Source of the DNA: Vibrio ulleungensis
GTDB lineage: Bacteria > Pseudomonadota > Gammaproteobacteria > Enterobacterales > Vibrionaceae
NCBI RefSeq assembly: GCF_016900875.1
Contig: NZ_JAFEUM010000004.1
Location: 342,269-406,268 of the forward strand
Direction of reading: 5' to 3'
Length of the DNA stretch: 64,000 nucleotides
Shown here in pieces: positions 24,833 through 34,207 of the stretch (positions are counted from its first letter, which is position 1; each line of letters begins with the position of its first letter). A program made the translations under genes and the position numbers. The notes under the pieces are model-generated. The model made no database searches. It had not been told where the DNA came from and saw nothing but the letters and a program-made list of their open reading frames with translations.

Positions 24833-25729
24833 TTAACGAGCCAACCACGCCGCGCCGCGCACGCCACTGCTGTCACCGTATTTAGCTTTTTGGATGTTGA
24901 CCTTGGGTTCTGCGGCAAAGATGTATTGAGTGATCGCTTCTGACACATCAGGGTAAAGTCTATCGATATTGGACAACCCACCGCCGAACACTATGGTATG
25001 TGGATCCAAAATGTTAGTGACCGTTGCAAAACTGCGGGCCATTTGATCCACCAGCAGACGATAAGCCGCTGTAGCTTCAGCATCACCTTGCGCGACCAGT
25101 TCCATGATCTGCTTCGGTTTCAGTGACTTGCCATATTTGTGATTGTACTGATCGGAAAAGCCCGTTCCCGAGATGTATTGCTCAATGCAGCGCTGACGAC
25201 CACAATAACAAGGGCCAATGTCGCCATCGACTTGTGGATCGTAACCTGGCAATGGGTTGTGCCCCCATTCGCCACTAATGGCATTTGCTCCGGTAAGGAC
25301 TTGCTGATTGATTACCACGCCACCACCACATCCAGTGCCAAGAATAGCGCCAAAGACGATCTCACCACCTTTGCCTGCACCGTCAACTGCTTCCGATAAA
25401 GCAAAGCAATTTGCATCGTTGGCAATGCGTACGTCCATGCTAAGGCGTTGACTCAGATCGCCAATCACATCTTGCCCAATTAGGAACACGCTGTTGGCAT
25501 TTTGCATCAATCCAGTCACAGGCGAAACAGCTCCAGGAAGGCCACAACCAATGCGGGTAAACTCACCCACTTCCTGTTTGACCAATGCGACTAAACCTTC
25601 GACGCAATCCAAAAACTCTGGGTAATTATCTGGCGTAGGCACGCGATGCACAAAGCGTTCTTCACCTTGCTCACTGAGCACTTTTGCTTCGATTTTAGTC
25701 CCACCAATATCTAAACCTACTAGCATCAT
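24833..25729 (-). CDS. ROK-family sugar kinase (Mak-like hexokinase)
   Basis: This 298-residue cytoplasmic kinase begins V-G-L-D-I-G-G-T-K (phosphate loop). It has N-D-A-N-C-F-A-L-S-E-A with the catalytic Asp, E-W-G-H-N-P-L-P, the zinc cluster C-Y-C-G-R-Q-R-C-I-E, and ends G-D-S-S-G-V-R-G-A-A-W. That ending and the E-W-G-H block closely match E. coli Mak (fructokinase/mannokinase); many ROK kinases also accept glucose. Its ATG is four bases after the stop of the GH3 gene, with AGGA at 8 bases, so they are co-translated. In this operon it likely phosphorylates the glucose released by the beta-glucosidase. Confidence 0.9.
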   Translation of the reverse strand: MMLVGLDIGGTKIEAKVLSEQGEERFVHRVPTPDNYPEFLDCVEGLVALVKQEVGEFTRIGCGLPGAVSPVTGLMQNANSVFLIGQDVIGDLSQRLSMDVRIANDANCFALSEAVDGAGKGGEIVFGAILGTGCGGGVVINQQVLTGANAISGEWGHNPLPGYDPQVDGDIGPCYCGRQRCIEQYISGTGFSDQYNHKYGKSLKPKQIMELVAQGDAEATAAYRLLVDQMARSFATVTNILDPHTIVFGGGLSNIDRLYPDVSEAITQYIFAAEPKVNIQKAKYGDSSGVRGAAWLAR

Positions 25730-25733
25730 TGCG

Positions 25734-28268
25734 TTATTCCTCTTTAACCAGCGGCTCCAAACGAACGTTGGCGACCACAAATTGAGCCGACCCTTCACTG
25801 TGCAGTTTAAACAATGTGGTGCGTTCACTCTGTGACATTGAAATCACATCGTGCACACGAAATGAAAGGGTATGGAAATCGTGAGTCTGCTCACTGAGCT
25901 GAGAAGATATATCGATTGGCGTAGACGCCTCACCCATAGACAGCCACACTGGATGGGTCGCAGCTTGATAGACTTTCACATCAAAGCATAACTGCCCTTC
26001 TACAATCCACGTCATAAGTGACTGAGAGTCGCCATCGGCAGTGATGATCTCTAGCGCACTGTCGCTATTTTCAAACTCACACAAGATCGAATCTTGCTGT
26101 TGTAAGCAGTTATAAGGCTGTGTCGATAAACCTTCAAACTGTTGTGGGTTGTTGCGAGAGACATGATGCTGCTGATGGCTATCTTTCACCACCATTTCAA
26201 ACTCTCCGGCCACCGACGCAACACCAAACAGATGCATCTCGCTAGACAATGAGTCATCTTGTTCAAATTCAGTCAGCGCCAAATGGTCAAGATCTCGCTT
26301 ACTAGGATTGGCGTAGCTCAAGCCATAGCCATATTCGAACAGCGGCGCATGTTCACCACGTGGATCTTGTTCATTGGCATGGATTTGATAGTTTTCGATG
26401 TGGGGCAACAAGCGATGCACCGCAAAACTGTCGGGGCGATTTGGCCAACTAAAGGACAACGAGCCAACAAAATCATGCTTGATGTTGCCTTCCTCGTCGC
26501 GCAGCAATACATCGGTAATACCAAGACCTTCACTTCCAGGCAGAAACGCCGCGACAAAGGCATCGCATTGATTAATTTGCTGATTCATATACAGCGGCCT
26601 GCCACTAAAGAACAACGCAATCACTTTAATGCCCGCCTCTTTCAGCCGAGTAATTTTTTCGCAGTCATGTGCATAGCGGCGCTTGATGGTCGAGAACTCT
26701 AACGAATGGCCCGGTTTGATGTCGCCAATCATTTCTGCGTAAGGGTCTTCTCCAAAGGCGACAATGGCCACTTTTGCGTCTTTAAAATCGCTCGATAAGT
26801 CAGCGTCGAAAATAACGTTGCTGCTTCCAAGCTCTTTCTCTAAAGCGCCGCGAACGGTTACTGCATTAGGAAAATCCGACGCTAAGTTTTCATCACCTTG
26901 CCAAGTGAGATTCCAGCCCCCCGCTTGTTTGGTTAAATCATCGGCCGCAGACCCAGTTAATAGTACTTTTTGACTAAGAGAAAGAGGCAGAAGATTGTGG
27001 TTGTTTTTCAACAGCACCAGTGACTTTCTCACGGCTTCTCGAGCCACAAGCCGATGCTCAGGCGCGCCAATCAGGTTTTGAATACCCGACAATGAGCGTT
27101 TATTGGGTCGTGCTTTTTCCCACAGGCCAGCGCGCTTTTTCACACGTAAGATACGTAAAACAGCGTCATTTATACGAGCCATCGGAATGGCTCCAGACTC
27201 GACGTCAGCAATGGTTTTTTCGAATGCTGCTACCCAATGCTCTTGGTCGGTAATCATTAAAATATCGTTACCCGCATTGATGCAATACGTCGCGTCATCA
27301 TCGGTACATTTGCTGACTTCTGCATGACCATTCCAGTCGGTCACGATCAATCCGTCAAAGCCCATTTGCATCTTGAGCACGTCAGTTAGCAGGTACTTAC
27401 TTCCATGAATCTTATGATTGTAGCTGACGCCATCACTAGCACTTAAGTCGTAGTTTGCGTCATCAACCCAAGTATTAAATGAAGACATCACCACTTGAGC
27501 GCCTGCATTCAAACCACTGAAGTATCCACCAGCGTGCAGGTTTCGCAACAGATCTTCGGAGTAATCATTGTTGCCTCGATCGACGCCCTGGTAGGTGCCA
27601 CCATCACCAAGCCAATGCTTCACATTGGAGATCACTTTTTGATCGCTGCGTAACGATTTACCGTCACCTTGTAGCCCTTTCACCATGCGCGCAGCATAGT
27701 GATAAGTGATCGCAGAATCTTCTGAGTAACCTTCGTAGGTACGTCCCCAACGTAAATCACGAGGCGCAGCTACTGTCGGTGCAAAAGTCCAATCTAACCC
27801 AGTTGCGGCGATCTCGATGGCGGTGATTTCACCAATGCGTTCAATTAAGTCTGGATCGCGGGTACACCCCAGCCCAATATTGTGTGGAAATAGCGTCGCG
27901 TCATACACGTTGTTATGGCCGTGAACTGCATCGGTTGCCCACATAAATGGAATACGAAACGGTCTGTCGGCGTAGGCGTCTTCTAATGCTTGCCAAAACT
28001 CGTCGGCTTTGTCTGCCCACTGCTCAGCGGTCGCGTATTTGTTTTCGTTAATCCAAGTTCCACCACCATTAAGAATGGACCCAAGCTTGTATTTCTTAGC
28101 AAGCTCTGGTGTCACACCTCGTAAGTTGGGTTGGATCATTTGACCCACCTTCTCTTCCAAGGTCATCTGCGACAAAATCTGGCTGATCTCGCGCTCAATG
28201 ACGGGGTCTTGAGTAATGGCCGAATCTATTCTCGGCCAATCGGCAAAATAAGGAATGCTTTCGTTCAT
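25734..28268 (-). CDS. GH3 exo-beta-glucosidase/glucanase, cytoplasmic
   Basis: This 844-residue glycoside hydrolase family 3 enzyme starts I-D-S-A-I-T-Q-D-P and M-T-L-E-E-K-V-G-Q-M-I-Q-P, like marine ExoP-type exo-1,3/1,4-beta-glucanases. The substrate-site K-H-W-L-G-D-G-G-T and the nucleophile Asp in V-T-D-W-N-G-H are present; a C-terminal domain (about 640-844) resembles the ExoP extension. Unlike secreted ExoP, no signal peptide exists before the first domain, so it acts in the cytoplasm. ATG 28268 is used (AGAGAAGAT upstream) instead of 28283. It follows the ATPase gene by 7 bp and precedes the kinase by 4 bp. It releases glucose from imported beta-gluco-oligosaccharides. Confidence 0.9.
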   Translation of the reverse strand: MNESIPYFADWPRIDSAITQDPVIEREISQILSQMTLEEKVGQMIQPNLRGVTPELAKKYKLGSILNGGGTWINENKYATAEQWADKADEFWQALEDAYADRPFRIPFMWATDAVHGHNNVYDATLFPHNIGLGCTRDPDLIERIGEITAIEIAATGLDWTFAPTVAAPRDLRWGRTYEGYSEDSAITYHYAARMVKGLQGDGKSLRSDQKVISNVKHWLGDGGTYQGVDRGNNDYSEDLLRNLHAGGYFSGLNAGAQVVMSSFNTWVDDANYDLSASDGVSYNHKIHGSKYLLTDVLKMQMGFDGLIVTDWNGHAEVSKCTDDDATYCINAGNDILMITDQEHWVAAFEKTIADVESGAIPMARINDAVLRILRVKKRAGLWEKARPNKRSLSGIQNLIGAPEHRLVAREAVRKSLVLLKNNHNLLPLSLSQKVLLTGSAADDLTKQAGGWNLTWQGDENLASDFPNAVTVRGALEKELGSSNVIFDADLSSDFKDAKVAIVAFGEDPYAEMIGDIKPGHSLEFSTIKRRYAHDCEKITRLKEAGIKVIALFFSGRPLYMNQQINQCDAFVAAFLPGSEGLGITDVLLRDEEGNIKHDFVGSLSFSWPNRPDSFAVHRLLPHIENYQIHANEQDPRGEHAPLFEYGYGLSYANPSKRDLDHLALTEFEQDDSLSSEMHLFGVASVAGEFEMVVKDSHQQHHVSRNNPQQFEGLSTQPYNCLQQQDSILCEFENSDSALEIITADGDSQSLMTWIVEGQLCFDVKVYQAATHPVWLSMGEASTPIDISSQLSEQTHDFHTLSFRVHDVISMSQSERTTLFKLHSEGSAQFVVANVRLEPLVKEE

Positions 28269-28275
28269 ATCTTCT

Positions 28276-29319
28276 CTACACAAACAGGTGACAGCGGGTA
28301 AAGTGACCCGGTTCTATTTCAACAGGATCCGGTAATGTTTCACTGCATTGTGGTTTTGCTTGAGGGCAACGCGCGGCATAAGGGCAACCCTTATGCTTAG
28401 GCGACCACATCGGCGTTTCCATTGAACGATGGGTCGGCAACTTCTCGTGTATACTTCGGCTCGGATCGGGCACCGCCGCCAGCAAAAGCTGGGTATACGG
28501 ATGTTGCGGGTTTTGCGTCACCGATTCCGTTGATCCCCACTCGACCATATGGCCGCAGTACAGCACCACAATGTCCTCCGCAAAATAACGTGCGGTGGCT
28601 ATATCGTGTGTAATATACATGAAAGCCTTGCCCATTTCGTGCTTCATTTCGTTCATTAAATTAAGCACACCGATGCGTATCGACACATCCAACATCGACG
28701 TAGGTTCATCCGCCAATATCACCTTGGCACCTATCGCGAGGGTTTTCGCCAAGAACACACGCTGACGTTGCCCGCCCGAAAGCTGATGTGGGAACTTATC
28801 TAATACCTCTTTCGGTGGGGTAAGCCCTACCTTAGTTAAAATTTTAATCAGTTGATAATCCATCTCTTTGCCTGGCTTCATGCCATGATGGATTTGCAAA
28901 GGTCGCATTAAATGGTAGCGAATGGTATGCAATGGATTTAAGGAGCTAAAGGGGTCTTGAAACACCATCTGTACTTCACGGCGGTACGCATCAAGCTCAT
29001 CTGACTTCGTGATATCGTCGATGTTCATACCGTAGTAATAAATCCCACCCTCAGTTGCCTTGTGGATTTTAGTGGCAATTTTTGCGCTGGTGCTTTTGCC
29101 GCACCCAGACTCACCCACCACTGCTAAACAGCGGCCGGCACGCAGTTGAAAATCTAAGCCATTGACGGCACGTAAATACTCTTTAGGTCCAAAAACCGAT
29201 TTGCCTTTCTTACGAAAATCGATGGTAAGACCCTTCGCCTCCAAAATCAGAGGGTACTGCTTATCAAACTCTTCTGCTGTCAACGTACTGGTTTCTTGGG
29301 CCATTGTGTGTGCGTTCAT
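28276..29319 (-). CDS. Oligosaccharide/oligopeptide-type ABC transporter ATP-binding protein (OppF-like)
   Basis: This 347-residue ATPase has Walker A G-E-S-G-C-G-K-S-T (about 69-77), the Q-loop V-F-Q-D-P, signature L-S-G-G-Q-R-Q-R-V, Walker B I-L-A-D-E-P-T and the oligopeptide-type C-terminal region with C-x-x-R-C-P and C. Its ATG touches the stop of the OppD-like gene, with a strong GGAGGC, so the two ATPases are translationally coupled. Opp-family systems in Vibrio are used for beta-linked sugars such as cellobiose, laminaribiose or chitobiose; the neighbours point to beta-glucans. Confidence 0.92.
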   Translation of the reverse strand: MNAHTMAQETSTLTAEEFDKQYPLILEAKGLTIDFRKKGKSVFGPKEYLRAVNGLDFQLRAGRCLAVVGESGCGKSTSAKIATKIHKATEGGIYYYGMNIDDITKSDELDAYRREVQMVFQDPFSSLNPLHTIRYHLMRPLQIHHGMKPGKEMDYQLIKILTKVGLTPPKEVLDKFPHQLSGGQRQRVFLAKTLAIGAKVILADEPTSMLDVSIRIGVLNLMNEMKHEMGKAFMYITHDIATARYFAEDIVVLYCGHMVEWGSTESVTQNPQHPYTQLLLAAVPDPSRSIHEKLPTHRSMETPMWSPKHKGCPYAARCPQAKPQCSETLPDPVEIEPGHFTRCHLFV

Positions 29320-30306
29320 TTAAGCCTCCTGCGCAACAGACTGAATTTCGAGTGGAGTGTGGCAAGCAACCCAGCGCTGCTCTCCACTGCTTTCTAGAGT
29401 GGGTTTTGCTCTATGGCACACATCGCTGGCGTGGAAACAGCGCGGTGCAAAACGGCACCCTTGCGGCACATTATTAAGATCCAGCGGAGAGCCAGGGATC
29501 CCCTTCATCTCTTGTAATTCACCATGTAAGGTTGGGAATGAATCCCCTAAGCCATGGGCGTACGGGTGCATTGGCTGACTCAATATCTCTTTTGAAGGTG
29601 CAAGCTCAACCAATTGGCCTGAGTACATGATGCCGATTCGGTCACACAACTCGACCATCAAGCTGAGATCGTGGGTGATAAACAAAATTGAAAAACCAAA
29701 CTCTTCCTTAAGTTGATAGACCTTCTGTAAGATTTCTCTTTGCACCACTACATCGAGTGCCGTGGTAGGCTCGTCCATGATCAATAAGCGAGGTTTAAGC
29801 GCTAACGCCATTGCGATCACCACGCGCTGACGCATTCCTCCAGAAAACTGGTGGGGATAGTCAAATAATCGTTCGGTGGGGATGTCGACGATTCGCAGCA
29901 GGTCTTTGGCTTTTTCTATCGACTCTTCGCGGGTTTTCACCACATTGTGAGCATCAAAAATATCCCAAAACTGGTACTCGATAGTTTTGACTGGGTTCAA
30001 ACAGTTCATGGCGCTTTGAAATACCATCGACGTGTCTTTCCAGCGAAAGTCTCTCAGTTCCTCATCGCTCATTTTCAGTACATCACGGCCATCACACAGT
30101 ATTTCGCCATCGGAAATCAATGCAGGTGGACGGTGCAAGCGCATTAAGGCATAAGCAATGGTCGATTTACCACAACCAGACTCCCCTGCCAGCCCCAAAA
30201 TTTCACCTTCACCAATGTGAAAGCTAACATCATTGACCGCGCGAACTTTGCCTTCAAAGGTGACGTAATCAACGCTCAAGTTTTTTACTTCTATCAGTTT
30301 TTTCAT
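29320..30306 (-). CDS. ABC transporter ATP-binding protein (OppD-like)
   Basis: This 328-residue ATPase has Walker A G-E-S-G-C-G-K-S-T, signature F-S-G-G-M-R-Q-R-V, Walker B L-L-I-M-D-E-P-T and the C-terminal oligopeptide-ABC segment with G-C-R-F-A-P-R-C. The annotated GTG at 30309 is dropped in favour of ATG 30306, which overlaps the permease stop by one base (TGATG). It pairs with the OppF-like protein to energise import. Confidence 0.92.
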   Translation of the reverse strand: MKKLIEVKNLSVDYVTFEGKVRAVNDVSFHIGEGEILGLAGESGCGKSTIAYALMRLHRPPALISDGEILCDGRDVLKMSDEELRDFRWKDTSMVFQSAMNCLNPVKTIEYQFWDIFDAHNVVKTREESIEKAKDLLRIVDIPTERLFDYPHQFSGGMRQRVVIAMALALKPRLLIMDEPTTALDVVVQREILQKVYQLKEEFGFSILFITHDLSLMVELCDRIGIMYSGQLVELAPSKEILSQPMHPYAHGLGDSFPTLHGELQEMKGIPGSPLDLNNVPQGCRFAPRCFHASDVCHRAKPTLESSGEQRWVACHTPLEIQSVAQEA

Positions 30307-31238
30307 CACGCTTGCTCCGCAGTTTTCGGTTGTTCTGCCGCTGCTTGTTTAGCGGCTTTTTTCTCTTCACGACGGAATCGCTTCATAATGCGCTGTGCTT
30401 TTAATTTCGGGTTAGAAATTTCATCAATAGAGAAGTTAATCAACGCCAGTCCAATGGCAACCGATGCAAGGGCCACACTTGGAGCAACAATCTCCCACCA
30501 TGCGCCAATTCGGATCGCCGATGTTTGGTCTGCGTTGTACAGCATTCCGCCCCACGTCACACTGAGTGGATCGCCCAGTCCAATAAACTCCAAGGTCGCT
30601 TGAGTCATGATCGCGTAGATCACGGTGCCAATGAAGCTAGACGCCAAAATAGACATCATGTTAGGCATGATTTCAGCAAACAGCATGCGCTTCTTCGTCT
30701 CGCCCATGACCTCTGCCGCGTGCACGAAGTCTCGGTTACGTATTGCAAGGGTTTGTGAACGGATAACCCGCGCGCCCCATGGCCACGATGTTGCACCGAT
30801 AATAATCGCAATAACTAACGGCGAAACTTGGTCCAAAAACGCCGCCAATACCAACATAAGAGGCAAGCTTGGGATCACCATGACAAGGTTAGTCAAAAGC
30901 GAAAGAGTGTTGTCGATGATGCCACCAAAGTACCCTGAGGCCACGCCAACAATCATTGCCATGAGGATAACAAAGGTGCCGGCCACAAAGCCCACCATCA
31001 ATGAAATACGTCCTCCGTAGAGCACCTGTGCCCACACGTCACGGCCCATGCGTGTTGTGCCTAGAAGATGATCGGCACTTGGCGCTTGGTGTGGACGACC
31101 CACACGTGCCGCCGCCGCATACTCTGTAAGCAATGGTGCAAATAAGCACAGTAGGCAGACAGTCATTACAATCGCAATCCCAAAAAACGCTTTAGGGTTA
31201 TCGAGGAAAAACTGTTTTAGTAGTTTTAAAGAATTCAT
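30306..31238 (-). CDS. ABC transporter permease (OppC/DppC-like)
   Basis: This 310-residue inner-membrane permease has six predicted helices. The first is at 18-38, then a periplasmic loop with H-L-L-G-T-T-x-M-G-R-D-V, characteristic of OppC/DppC. The cytoplasmic EAA-type loop lies around A-A-E-V-M-G-E-T. The C-terminus is a Lys- and Ala-rich tail of unknown role. It is 15 bp downstream of the OppB-like gene and shares one base with the ATPase gene. It forms the channel for the solute-binding protein encoded at 32359. Confidence 0.92.
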   Translation of the reverse strand: MNSLKLLKQFFLDNPKAFFGIAIVMTVCLLCLFAPLLTEYAAAARVGRPHQAPSADHLLGTTRMGRDVWAQVLYGGRISLMVGFVAGTFVILMAMIVGVASGYFGGIIDNTLSLLTNLVMVIPSLPLMLVLAAFLDQVSPLVIAIIIGATSWPWGARVIRSQTLAIRNRDFVHAAEVMGETKKRMLFAEIMPNMMSILASSFIGTVIYAIMTQATLEFIGLGDPLSVTWGGMLYNADQTSAIRIGAWWEIVAPSVALASVAIGLALINFSIDEISNPKLKAQRIMKRFRREEKKAAKQAAAEQPKTAEQA

Positions 31239-31253
31239 ATCGTTTCTCCACTA

Positions 31254-32243
31254 TTAATCAAGCTGCGTGCGCAGACGTGGGTCAAGCACAAACAGTAAGC
31301 AGTCAGCAATAAAGTTAGCTCCAAGCACCATAATGGTCATGATCAATAGGTAACCTTGGATGAGTGGATAGTCACGAGCCAACATAGCTTGGAACATCAC
31401 CTGACCTAAGCCAGGATAGTTAAAGATGATTTCGATGATCAACGAGCCACCAAAAATGGCACCTACAGACATCGCAAACGAAGTAATCATCGGCAAAATG
31501 GCGTTACGTGCGCCGTACTGCAGCATCACTTTTTCGTCTTTTACGCCTTTAGCCCAACCCATTACGATGAAGTCTTCACCTAACTGGTTGATCATGTTCG
31601 AACGCATGCCCATCACGTTACCCATACCGAGGGCGACCATACACATAAGTGGGAGCACTAAATGGTAGGCGACACTGCCGACAAATTCTGCACTCATAGT
31701 CGGGTCAAGCGCGGGATTGTACGCGTAGGCGGTTGGGAACCAGCCAAGATTGGACGCAAACAAAAAGTACATAGCCAGTGCCATAACCACTGATGGAATC
31801 GACGACACAACCACCGAACCTACGGTGATGATAGAGTCAGTCCATGTACCGCGTTTCCATGCGACATAAATGCCAAGCAATGTAGTTAAGGTGTAGGACA
31901 CCAACAGGTACGAACCGACCAGCAGTAATGTCCACAACATACCACGGCCAAGTACATCAAATACTGGTTGGAAGAAGCGAGTCGACATGCCCCATTCGCC
32001 GCGCATAATACTGTGTAAATAGTGGAAGAACTGCTCCCAAAGAGGAGTACTTGACGAATAGCCATACAGGGCTTCTAGTGCCGCAATGGTTTCTGGTGTG
32101 ATTTGGCCACCGTTCATTGCCAAACGGCCTAAAAAAGACTGGATGGGATCGCCTGGCATCACCCTGGGTAGGAAAAAGTTGATAGTCACTGCCGCAATAA
32201 AGGCGAGCACGTAAAACCCAAAACGGCTCAAAATAAATTTCAT
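31254..32243 (-). CDS. ABC transporter permease (OppB/DppB-like)
   Basis: This 329-residue permease has six helices. The N-terminal F-F-L-P-R-V-M-P-G-D-P-I and the cytoplasmic loop with I-V-M-G-W-A-K-G-V are typical of OppB. It ends V-L-D-P-R-L-R, the family's usual C-terminus. It forms a heterodimer with the OppC-like protein. It is separated from the binding-protein gene by a hairpin, which probably lowers permease expression relative to the binding protein. Confidence 0.92.
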   Translation of the reverse strand: MKFILSRFGFYVLAFIAAVTINFFLPRVMPGDPIQSFLGRLAMNGGQITPETIAALEALYGYSSSTPLWEQFFHYLHSIMRGEWGMSTRFFQPVFDVLGRGMLWTLLLVGSYLLVSYTLTTLLGIYVAWKRGTWTDSIITVGSVVVSSIPSVVMALAMYFLFASNLGWFPTAYAYNPALDPTMSAEFVGSVAYHLVLPLMCMVALGMGNVMGMRSNMINQLGEDFIVMGWAKGVKDEKVMLQYGARNAILPMITSFAMSVGAIFGGSLIIEIIFNYPGLGQVMFQAMLARDYPLIQGYLLIMTIMVLGANFIADCLLFVLDPRLRTQLD

Positions 32244-32326
32244 AAATACGCCCCGTGTAGCGCTGGATGCGCTTACCTTAAGTAATCAATCGCAAATGCG
32301 ATAAATGGGTGGGTAAAAATAGAAAG

Positions 32327-32346
32327 GCCGGCGGTTTCCCGCCGGC
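32327..32346 (-). terminator. Attenuating hairpin between binding-protein and permease genes
   Basis: GCCGGCGG-TTTC-CCGCCGGC is an 8-bp all-GC stem 13 bp after the binding-protein stop, followed on the minus strand by CTTTCTATTTTT. Partial termination or 3'-end protection here is a common way to make more binding protein than permease. Confidence 0.65.
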
Positions 32347-32358
32347 TAAGGTTTGTTT

Positions 32359-34011
32359 TTATCTTGGTTCTAGGTTCATTACGTGGATGATGCGGCTCAT
32401 GCCGTCCCATGGTGCAGGGTGCACAAATGGGTTGTCTGCGTTAGCAAATCCAGTAAAGCGAGTGTCGTTGTACTCGTACCACACACCGTTGTAGTACAGT
32501 GGGATTTGAACAACGTTTTCTGCAAAGTAACGCTCGATCTTACCAGCGTACACTTTTTGCTCACTTTCGTCTTGAGTTAAGCCTAGGTCTGCAATCCACT
32601 TATCGATGTCGCCATTTTTGTAGTTGCTCGACGTGGTTGACCACCACATGTTGGTCTTAGCGTAGCGAGAGTGCATGGTGTAGTCGTAGAATTTCCACAT
32701 AGACGATTGCAGTGAGTTACCACCAAACTGCATATCAAAGTTGCCGCTTTCCCAGTTAGACGAGTAAGCATTCACTTCTGGCGTCACGATGGTTGCGTTA
32801 ATGCCCGCCATGCGCATACCTTCTACCGCAATGGAGGTGTTATTTACCCAATCACTCCAACCACTTGGTACTTGCACCTTAAAGGTTAGCTTTTGTCCGG
32901 TTGGTGTTTCCACAAAGCCGTCACCATTGGTGTCTTTAAATCCACCTTTAGCTAACAGCTCTTTTGCCGCGGCAACATCGTAACGATTTAAATCACTCCA
33001 AGCTTTATCGGCTTCAGCGTCACGCCAACGCCATTGGCTGGTCGGTAGACCTGTTGCTGGGTTGTCACCAGAAACGTAGCCATAGGCTCCAATCATCATC
33101 ATCGCTTCACGATCCATCGACAGGCTGACCGCCTTACGGAAATCGATATTAGCGAACGCTTCTTTTGCTGCTTCGTTCTCGGTTTCGTAGTTAAACGTTA
33201 GACGTACACCATCGCTTGATGGGAACCAGTATTTGTTGTTTGGATCCTTAGCAACAAAGGTGCGATCGATGTCGGGAACAAAAATGCCTGCCCAGTCGAA
33301 CTCGCCTTTAGACATCATTTCCAATGCTGCGTCATTACTTGAAATTTGAGGGAACTCGACGCAATTCACTTTAAGATCAGTGTTCCAGTAGTGCGGGTTT
33401 TTACACAATACGTACACTTGCGGTGTAAAGCGTTGAACTTCGGTAAACGGGCCTGTTGCCACAGGGTTTGGATTGGTTTGCGCCGCTGGGTTATCGATGT
33501 TTTCCCAGATATGCTTTGGAATGATCTTAGTGGTTTCGCCAATAACGTCTTGGGCAGCAAATGCGTTTGCTGTATTCAGTTCAATGGTCAACGTATGGTC
33601 GTCAATCTTTTTGATCTCTTTGACCTTCGACGATAAACCACCGTTATCGATTTCTGGGTGGCTACGCGGGTAATTAAACGTGAAGATTACGTCATCGGCA
33701 GTGAAATCTTCACCATCTGACCACTTCACTCCTTCACGCAATTTTACGGTTAGCGTTTTTAGGTCATCACTCAGTTCAAAACTGGTGCCCAACCAATTAT
33801 GCACCTTTGAATCGTCGAGTAGATCGAATACAAATAAAGATTCATACGAGAAGTCATGGCGACCACCGATGAACGGGTTGAAGTTTCTTACCCAGCCGGT
33901 AGAAAACTCGTCAAGTACGCGGAGATTTGGCATGCTGTCAGCATCGGCATGCACAGGTAGAGCAGTTGCAGCAGACACAGCCGCCGCGATTAGTAGAGTA
34001 CGTTTTATCAT
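32359..34011 (-). CDS. ABC transporter solute-binding protein, family 5 (beta-gluco-oligosaccharide-type)
   Basis: This 550-residue periplasmic protein has a signal peptide (about 1-22, cleavage after VHA). It is a family 5 (SBP_bac_5) extracellular binding protein: the blocks L-R-E-G-V-K-W-S-D-G-E-D-F-T-A-D-D-V and F-R-K-A-V-S-L-S-M-D-R are diagnostic. Length and several aromatic patches (W-R-W, W-S-D-W) fit sugar-binding members such as the cellobiose-binding protein of Vibrio and Thermotoga. It is the first gene of the operon (AAGGAAAT before ATG) and is followed by a hairpin. It would deliver oligosaccharides to the permease pair. Confidence 0.9.
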   Translation of the reverse strand: MIKRTLLIAAAVSAATALPVHADADSMPNLRVLDEFSTGWVRNFNPFIGGRHDFSYESLFVFDLLDDSKVHNWLGTSFELSDDLKTLTVKLREGVKWSDGEDFTADDVIFTFNYPRSHPEIDNGGLSSKVKEIKKIDDHTLTIELNTANAFAAQDVIGETTKIIPKHIWENIDNPAAQTNPNPVATGPFTEVQRFTPQVYVLCKNPHYWNTDLKVNCVEFPQISSNDAALEMMSKGEFDWAGIFVPDIDRTFVAKDPNNKYWFPSSDGVRLTFNYETENEAAKEAFANIDFRKAVSLSMDREAMMMIGAYGYVSGDNPATGLPTSQWRWRDAEADKAWSDLNRYDVAAAKELLAKGGFKDTNGDGFVETPTGQKLTFKVQVPSGWSDWVNNTSIAVEGMRMAGINATIVTPEVNAYSSNWESGNFDMQFGGNSLQSSMWKFYDYTMHSRYAKTNMWWSTTSSNYKNGDIDKWIADLGLTQDESEQKVYAGKIERYFAENVVQIPLYYNGVWYEYNDTRFTGFANADNPFVHPAPWDGMSRIIHVMNLEPR

Positions 34012-34180
34012 TATATTTCCTTATTAAACAATGCGATACTCGAGTAATACACTGTCTTCGAGAGTGGCATTTTTCTTTCTTACGCGAATTGTTCACAAGG
34101 ATATTATCGAGGGTGTGATCGGCTCAGTGTGACGCTGCTCCCAAGCCGAATCGGATTCATAAAGTTATTGTCTGAAACTC

Positions 34181-34206
34181 AGCAAACGCCCACAAAATCG
34201 TTTGCT
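34181..34206 (-). terminator. Hairpin after LacI gene
   Basis: AGCAAACG / CGTTTGCT is an 8-bp stem with a 10-nt loop just after the lacI-type stop; no good T-run follows. It lies in the 196-bp region that must also carry the operon promoter. Confidence 0.4.
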
Positions 34207-34207
34207 T